Shown here: in pieces, positions 33,775 through 38,355 of the stretch
How positions within the stretch are numbered: position 1 is the stretch's first letter
How the letters are laid out: each line of letters starts with the position of its first letter
Made by a program: the position numbers and the translations under genes
NCBI GenBank assembly: GCA_947441435.1
Contig: CANETX010000006.1
Coordinates: 1-38,355, forward strand
Source: Planctomycetaceae bacterium
GTDB lineage: Bacteria > Planctomycetota > Phycisphaerae > Phycisphaerales > SM1A02
Reading direction: 5' to 3'
Length of the DNA: 38,355 nt
The notes under the pieces: generated by a model
What the model was told of the DNA's origin: nothing
The model's input: the letters and a program-made list of their open reading frames with translations, nothing else
The model's database searches: none

Positions 33775-34512
33775 TCAACACATCCCGGTCGCTTGGCGAA
33801 TCGGCACCACAAGGTGCGGGATCGCTCGCTGTTCGCACAGCCGCTCCGCATGGCCGCAGAGTGTCGCGAAGATCGTCGGCAACTCGTCGAGTGAATCCAA
33901 GGGTCCCTGCCTTCGGACCGTGACGTAGACACTGATGGTGCCGGGGCCGGTGGGCTCCCGATCACCCCTTGCGCCGGGGCGAGTCTTCACCTCGAAAGAT
34001 GCCTGCAATTCGCCGCCGGGAGTGAGCGCGATCCCAATGAAAGGCTGGACATCGATCGCGGACTCTTGCAAGGGATCGATGAGCATGCTCAACGGGCTCG
34101 CTGCAAGCAGCGCATCGCAGACGGTGGTGTCGCGGGAACCCTCTGTCTCGATGTCGAAGCCGAACGTGAGATCGATCGACTCGATGTCGATTGGGCTCAG
34201 GGAGAGGTACCACGGCGCTGTCGCGAGCACCGCCCGGTGGAGTCGGTACCCGTCATCGGTGGAGAGTGGATTGAGATGGCCCGAACGGATCGAGGTCCGC
34301 CGCAGGGCGACCCACAGGAAGTCGCGCACGTCGTGGACTGACTCAAGTGCTACCTCCTCGTCGCGGCGGCGGACGATGCCCAATCTTGGTTGGTCGCGCC
34401 GGAGGCGATCGAAGAGATCCAACGTCGGCTCCCGCGCCTCCGGGAGATCCAGAGTCAGCGAGATCCGCTGGTTCACGAAAAAGTCGCTGCACCACGAGCC
34501 GAAGTCCGGCAT
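33775..34512 (-). CDS. Hypothetical protein (245 aa)
   Basis: Long ORF in the gap between neighbouring genes; no family recognised. Confidence 0.65.
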   Translation of the reverse strand: MPDFGSWCSDFFVNQRISLTLDLPEAREPTLDLFDRLRRDQPRLGIVRRRDEEVALESVHDVRDFLWVALRRTSIRSGHLNPLSTDDGYRLHRAVLATAPWYLSLSPIDIESIDLTFGFDIETEGSRDTTVCDALLAASPLSMLIDPLQESAIDVQPFIGIALTPGGELQASFEVKTRPGARGDREPTGPGTISVYVTVRRQGPLDSLDELPTIFATLCGHAERLCEQRAIPHLVVPIRQATGMC

Positions 34513-34521
34513 GCCGAGACG

Positions 34522-35232
34522 CTAACGCGCAGGGTCCGCCAGAGGCCGTTTCCGACTCGTCATCCACAGCGCGATCGAGTCGGTGTCCCTGAGGTCGTCG
34601 AGCAAGAGGTCTGGGGTGTGACCGGCCAGTTCCTCGCGGGGATGGGCCCCAGTCGCCACCGCGACCACGTGGCAGCCATTGGCTCGCGCGCAGTCGATGT
34701 CGAGGGGGGTGTCCCCGACGATGATCACGTCGGCGGGTTCGATCGGACCTCTGGTGGCGGCGTGGCGCCCCATGGCCTTCGGGGGAAGGTCCCGACGGTG
34801 ATCGCCATCATCCGCCCACGCGTTGAACTCGAAGGCCGACAAGTCGAAGCCTGCCCGCTCGACCTTGAGCCGCCCGGTGTGCTCATAGTTCCCCGTCAGC
34901 AGCCCGAGCGCGATGCCTTCCGTCGCCGCGAGGCGCTCAACGAGCGCGAGTGCCCCGGCCAAGGGTTGCGATCGTCCGGCAGCGTCAAGGACGCGCCCAA
35001 GATGGACCCCGTACCGAGCGCGGAATGCACCATGGTCGGTGCGCGCGTGATCGACCCCGCCAGAGGCCATGAGATCCCGCCAGATCAGGCTGTCGAGGCG
35101 ACCTGAGATCGAGATGCCATCGAAGCTGAAGGTGCGGCCGGGGTGAAGTTCCTCAGCCGTCGCCTGCATCGCCGCGAGACCTGCGCCGTGGGTCTTCAGG
35201 AGTGTTCCGTCGATGTCGAGAAGGACGAGCAT
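34522..35232 (-). CDS. HAD-family hydrolase
   Basis: Motif I LVLLDIDGTLLKTHGAG; LGLLTGNYEHTGRLKVE; IIVGDTPLDIDCARANGCHVVAVATG. Confidence 0.93.
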   Translation of the reverse strand: MLVLLDIDGTLLKTHGAGLAAMQATAEELHPGRTFSFDGISISGRLDSLIWRDLMASGGVDHARTDHGAFRARYGVHLGRVLDAAGRSQPLAGALALVERLAATEGIALGLLTGNYEHTGRLKVERAGFDLSAFEFNAWADDGDHRRDLPPKAMGRHAATRGPIEPADVIIVGDTPLDIDCARANGCHVVAVATGAHPREELAGHTPDLLLDDLRDTDSIALWMTSRKRPLADPAR

Positions 35233-35238
35233 GCGTCC

Positions 35239-36444
35239 CTAGACCGGCTGTGAGACGGCGGCCACGACCTTGGCTGCGGCATCTGCGAGGTCCGCCGCGA
35301 TCGCCATCGTGGGAATTTCAGCGCGGGCCTCATCAAGAATCCGGCGGGCCTGCGCGACGTTCGTCCCCTCGAGGCGGACCACGAGTGGCACCTTGAATCC
35401 GATGTTCGTCGCGGCGGTGACGATCGCTCGCGCAATGCGGTCGCAGGGCATGATTCCCCCGAAGATGTTGACGAGCACCCCTTGCACCCGCGCATCGCTG
35501 AGAATGATCCGGAATGCCTCGGTGACCGCCTCGTCGCTGGCGCTGCCACCGACATCGAGAAAGTTCGCAGGCTCGCCGCCGTGGAGCTTGATGATGTCCA
35601 TCGTGCTCATGGCCAGTCCCGCCCCATTGACGAGGCAACCAATGTTGCCGTCGAGGGCAACATAGGAGAGGCCGAATTCCTGCGCCCGCCGTTCGGACGG
35701 GTTCTCCTCAAGGGGATCGTTCATCGCGGCGATCTCGCCGTGGCGGAAGAGTGCGTTGTCGTCGAAGGCAAACTTGGCGTCGATGGCCATGACCTGGCCG
35801 TCGGGGTGGCTCGCGCTCGGCGGAGTCAGGACGAGGGGATTGACCTCGACGAGGCTCGCATCGCATTCGCGCTCGAGCTGGGCGAGCTTGCTGAAGATGC
35901 TGACGGCCTGCGCGATCGCCTTCCCCTTGAAACCCAGGGCCAGTGCCAGCGCCCGCCCTCGGAAGGGGAGGAGTCCGTGCTGGGGGTCGAGTTCCACCCG
36001 GAGGATCGCAGCCGGATTGCGCTCCGCCACTCGTTCGATCTCGACTCCACCCTCGGCGCTTGCAATGAGCGTGTTCGCGCTGCGGGCGCGATCGACGAGC
36101 ACCGCAACGTAGTACTCATGCGCGATCTCCACGGCGTCCGCGACCAAGAGCCGCGAGACCTCGAGCCCCTCGGGAGGAGTCTGTGGACTGTGCATCCGAC
36201 TCGCAAGCATGAAGGCAGCCGCCTCTTTCGCGTCGGCGGCGCTCTTGACCACCTTCACGAATCCAGCCTTTCCACGTCCACCGGCGTGGACCTGCGCCTT
36301 CACGACGACCATCTTTGATCCTCCGGCGAAGAGCCCCTTCGCTGCTGTATGGGCTTGGTCGACGGAGGTGACCATCGACCCCGAGGGAACCGGGATGCCC
36401 GCTCCTGCGAGGATCGCTCGTGCCTGGAACTCGTGGATTTTCAT
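35239..36444 (-). CDS. sucC: Succinate--CoA ligase (ADP-forming) beta subunit
   Basis: [22 protein letters not shown]...[22 protein letters not shown]...[43 protein letters not shown]...[18 protein letters not shown]. Confidence 0.96.
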   Translation of the reverse strand: MKIHEFQARAILAGAGIPVPSGSMVTSVDQAHTAAKGLFAGGSKMVVVKAQVHAGGRGKAGFVKVVKSAADAKEAAAFMLASRMHSPQTPPEGLEVSRLLVADAVEIAHEYYVAVLVDRARSANTLIASAEGGVEIERVAERNPAAILRVELDPQHGLLPFRGRALALALGFKGKAIAQAVSIFSKLAQLERECDASLVEVNPLVLTPPSASHPDGQVMAIDAKFAFDDNALFRHGEIAAMNDPLEENPSERRAQEFGLSYVALDGNIGCLVNGAGLAMSTMDIIKLHGGEPANFLDVGGSASDEAVTEAFRIILSDARVQGVLVNIFGGIMPCDRIARAIVTAATNIGFKVPLVVRLEGTNVAQARRILDEARAEIPTMAIAADLADAAAKVVAAVSQPV

Positions 36445-36456
36445 GGGTCGCCGATC

Positions 36457-37107
36457 CTACCGGGGGGCGGCTGGCGTACGACTGCGCCACCACTCGACGG
36501 CGACTGGCAGGACTGACAGGACCACAATCGCGACGACGACGAGCTCGAAGTTGCGCTTGACGAAGGGCAGTTCCCCAAAGGCAAACCCAGCGCCGACGAG
36601 AAGAACGACCCAGAGGAGCGCCCCCACGACGTTGTAGACCATGAATTGCCGGTAGGTCATGGTGCCGATCCCTGCAAGGAAGGGAGCAAACGTCCGCACG
36701 ATGGGGACGAACCGGGCGAGGACGACGGCCTTGGGGCCGTGTCGCTCAAAGAAGCGATGGGTGCGCTCGAGGTACGCGACCTTGAGACCAGGAATCTTTC
36801 CACCAAAGGCGCGCGGTCCGATCCACTTCCCGATGTGGTAGTTGACTCCATCGCCCAGGACCGCCGCAGCGAAGATCACGAGCCCTGCGCTCCATGGATC
36901 GATGCCGATGTCGCGCGCAGCAATCGCCCCAACCGCAAAGAGCAGGCTGTCGCCGGGAAGAAACGGCGTGATGACCAGCCCCGTCTCGCAGAAGACGATC
37001 GCGAAGAGGATCACGAGCGCCCACGCTCCCGAGCCCTGCACCAGTTCGGCGAGGAAGGTGTCGAGTTCCGTGAAGAGCCGCGGGACTTGGTCGAGGAATC
37101 CTTCCAT
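36457..37107 (-). CDS. DedA/VTT-domain membrane protein (start 37107 preferred; ORF open to 37146)
   Basis: VFCETGLVITPFLPGDSLLFAVGAIAA...LGDGVNYHIGKWIGPRAF...FFERHGPKAVVLARFVPIVRTFAPFLAGIGTMTYRQFMVYNVVGALLW. Confidence 0.93.
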   Translation of the reverse strand: MEGFLDQVPRLFTELDTFLAELVQGSGAWALVILFAIVFCETGLVITPFLPGDSLLFAVGAIAARDIGIDPWSAGLVIFAAAVLGDGVNYHIGKWIGPRAFGGKIPGLKVAYLERTHRFFERHGPKAVVLARFVPIVRTFAPFLAGIGTMTYRQFMVYNVVGALLWVVLLVGAGFAFGELPFVKRNFELVVVAIVVLSVLPVAVEWWRSRTPAAPR

Positions 37108-37166
37108 CACTGAGTCACCGGGCCACTGCGCAGCCCGCGCGGTCATGGGCCTTCGAAACGATCGAA

Positions 37167-37257
37167 CGGACAGGGCGGGATTCGAACCCGCGATAGGGGT
37201 ATAAGCCCCTATACCGGTTTAGCAAACCGACGCCTTCAGCCGCTCGGCCACCTGTCC
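37167..37257 (-). tRNA. tRNA-Ser (GCT)
   Basis: Reverse complement GGACAGG...CGGTTTGCTAAACCG...ATAGGGGCTTATACCCCTAT (long variable arm)...GCGGGTTCGAATCCCGC...CCTGTCC-G. Confidence 0.95.
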
Positions 37258-37286
37258 TGATGCGTGTTCGAGTGTAGCAACGTGGA

Positions 37287-38006
37287 TCACACGGGGATCG
37301 CAATCGCCGAGAGCATCCGCGCGGGATTGGTCGACTCCCGTCGATGGCTTGCGCAGCGCACATCGCTGATCGTGCAGATGCCCGAGGCTTCGATCGCGGC
37401 GTCCGCCAAGCCAGCCGCCCGGAGTCGGAGCCGCGCAGCGAGTGCGCAGTCGGCGAGCGCCTTCCCTGGCCGTGTCCCCTCTCGGACGCACGTGCCGAGT
37501 CCGTGCCGAACAAACTCATCGATGACATCACCACCGACCTCATACGCATCTGCCCCCGCGCACGGGCCGAGAGCGGCGACCATCGCCGAGGGCTCGGCGC
37601 CAAACTGTTCGATCATCCCACGCACAGCCGCCCCGATCGAGTCCGCGATCAGCCCTCGCCATCCTGCGTGAACGGCTGCGCAACTCTTCGAGTGCGCACA
37701 CCAGATGAGCACGCTCACGCAGTCGGCTGACGTGACCATCGGGACAAGAGCGGGGGAGTCATTGAGGACTGCATCGGCCTCGGGAAGACTCGGGCCGAGG
37801 CACTCTTGCGCCCGGACGAATCTCGCCCCATGCACTTGCTTCGCTCTTGCGGGGCGAGCGCACGCCCCCGCAAGTCGGTGAGCGATCGTGTCGGCACTGG
37901 GCGCCAACTTCCGCGAGAAGAAGTGTGGAACGCCGGCGCGCGTCAGCAGCGTCGAGACCCACGCCGAGTCAAGCTCGGGCGCGAGCCGCCAACTGTTAGG
38001 GGACAT
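37287..38006 (-). CDS. pgeF: Polyphenol oxidase/laccase-domain protein (YfiH/PgeF family)
   Basis: KQVHGARFVRA...EADAVLNDSPALVPMVTSADCVSVLIWCAHSKSCAAVHAGWRGLIADSIGAAVRGM...LGPCAGADAYEVGGDV; the HGA / TADC-like / HAGWRG residues expected of the family. Confidence 0.92.
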   Translation of the reverse strand: MSPNSWRLAPELDSAWVSTLLTRAGVPHFFSRKLAPSADTIAHRLAGACARPARAKQVHGARFVRAQECLGPSLPEADAVLNDSPALVPMVTSADCVSVLIWCAHSKSCAAVHAGWRGLIADSIGAAVRGMIEQFGAEPSAMVAALGPCAGADAYEVGGDVIDEFVRHGLGTCVREGTRPGKALADCALAARLRLRAAGLADAAIEASGICTISDVRCASHRRESTNPARMLSAIAIPV

Positions 38007-38355
38007 CCCACCCGAGGCAGTCGATGACCTTTAGTTGCGCTGTCGACAGGAAACTGGGGAAAAACGTCGTTCCGTCGGGGATGGCGGCCATGCCCATCAG
38101 GAGTGGGGCGTCCAGAAAACCAGCCGCAGCGTTGGTGTCATCGAAGAGGAACAACTCATAGTCAACGCCGAGGATGCCATCGTTGGTCGTGGACCCATCG
38201 AGTCCGGTGACATAGTCAAGGATGACCTCACCCTGCGTCAGGTTGAGCCCGCGCACGACGAACCGCGAGTAGTAACCGGGATAGGTCGGGTTGTAGTCGA
38301 TGAGGAAGCAGAACCCGGAGTCGGTCACATACTCGGGCATCGTGCAGTCGGTGAA
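37996..38355 (-). CDS. C-terminal part of a putative secreted protein (runs off window edge)
   Basis: Open minus-strand frame to the edge: FTDCTMPEYVTDSGFCFLIDYNPTYPGYYSRFVVRGLNLTQGEVILDYVTGLDG...STAQLKVIDCLGWDVP*. Confidence 0.65.
   Translation of the reverse strand, partial: FTDCTMPEYVTDSGFCFLIDYNPTYPGYYSRFVVRGLNLTQGEVILDYVTGLDGSTTNDGILGVDYELFLFDDTNAAAGFLDAPLLMGMAAIPDGTTFFPSFLSTAQLKVIDCLGWDVP

Overview
This 38,355-bp high-GC bacterial window reads as a chromosomal segment with dense, operon-like coding. I infer a Planctomycetes origin (Phycisphaerae-like) from the protein style, such as GACC-type Cys repeats with C-terminal dockerin-like motifs and Bat and SPFH operons; no taxonomic search was run. 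Contents from left to right: a partial FtsX-like permease, LolD-like ATPase and gcvH on the minus strand; then a plus-strand run of a TIM-barrel protein, cmk, plsC and a CCA/poly(A) nucleotidyltransferase; two tandem secreted ClpP/SppA-fold proteins, one of which seems to have lost its catalytic Ser; an ABC-2-like permease divergent from a tightly packed six-gene operon (three consecutive SPFH/HflK-HflC-like proteins, ABC ATPase, ABC permease, conserved membrane-anchored protein); a FAH-family protein; yidD in antisense 3' overlap with rnpA, which is itself coupled to a ClC-type channel; an RpoZ-like small protein; a Cys-repeat/dockerin secreted protein; tRNA-Ser(CGA); a complete MoxR/DUF58/BatA-E operon; a HIBADH-family dehydrogenase and a small basic ORF; a hypothetical, a HAD hydrolase, sucC and a DedA protein; tRNA-Ser(GCT); a pgeF-like laccase-domain protein; and a partial secreted protein. 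No rRNA, CRISPR array or transposase was seen. The best candidate for an under-described system is the triple-SPFH + ABC exporter operon (8574-18295), with its nearby ClpP-fold enzyme/pseudoenzyme pair (4890-7399) and a second ABC-2 permease.
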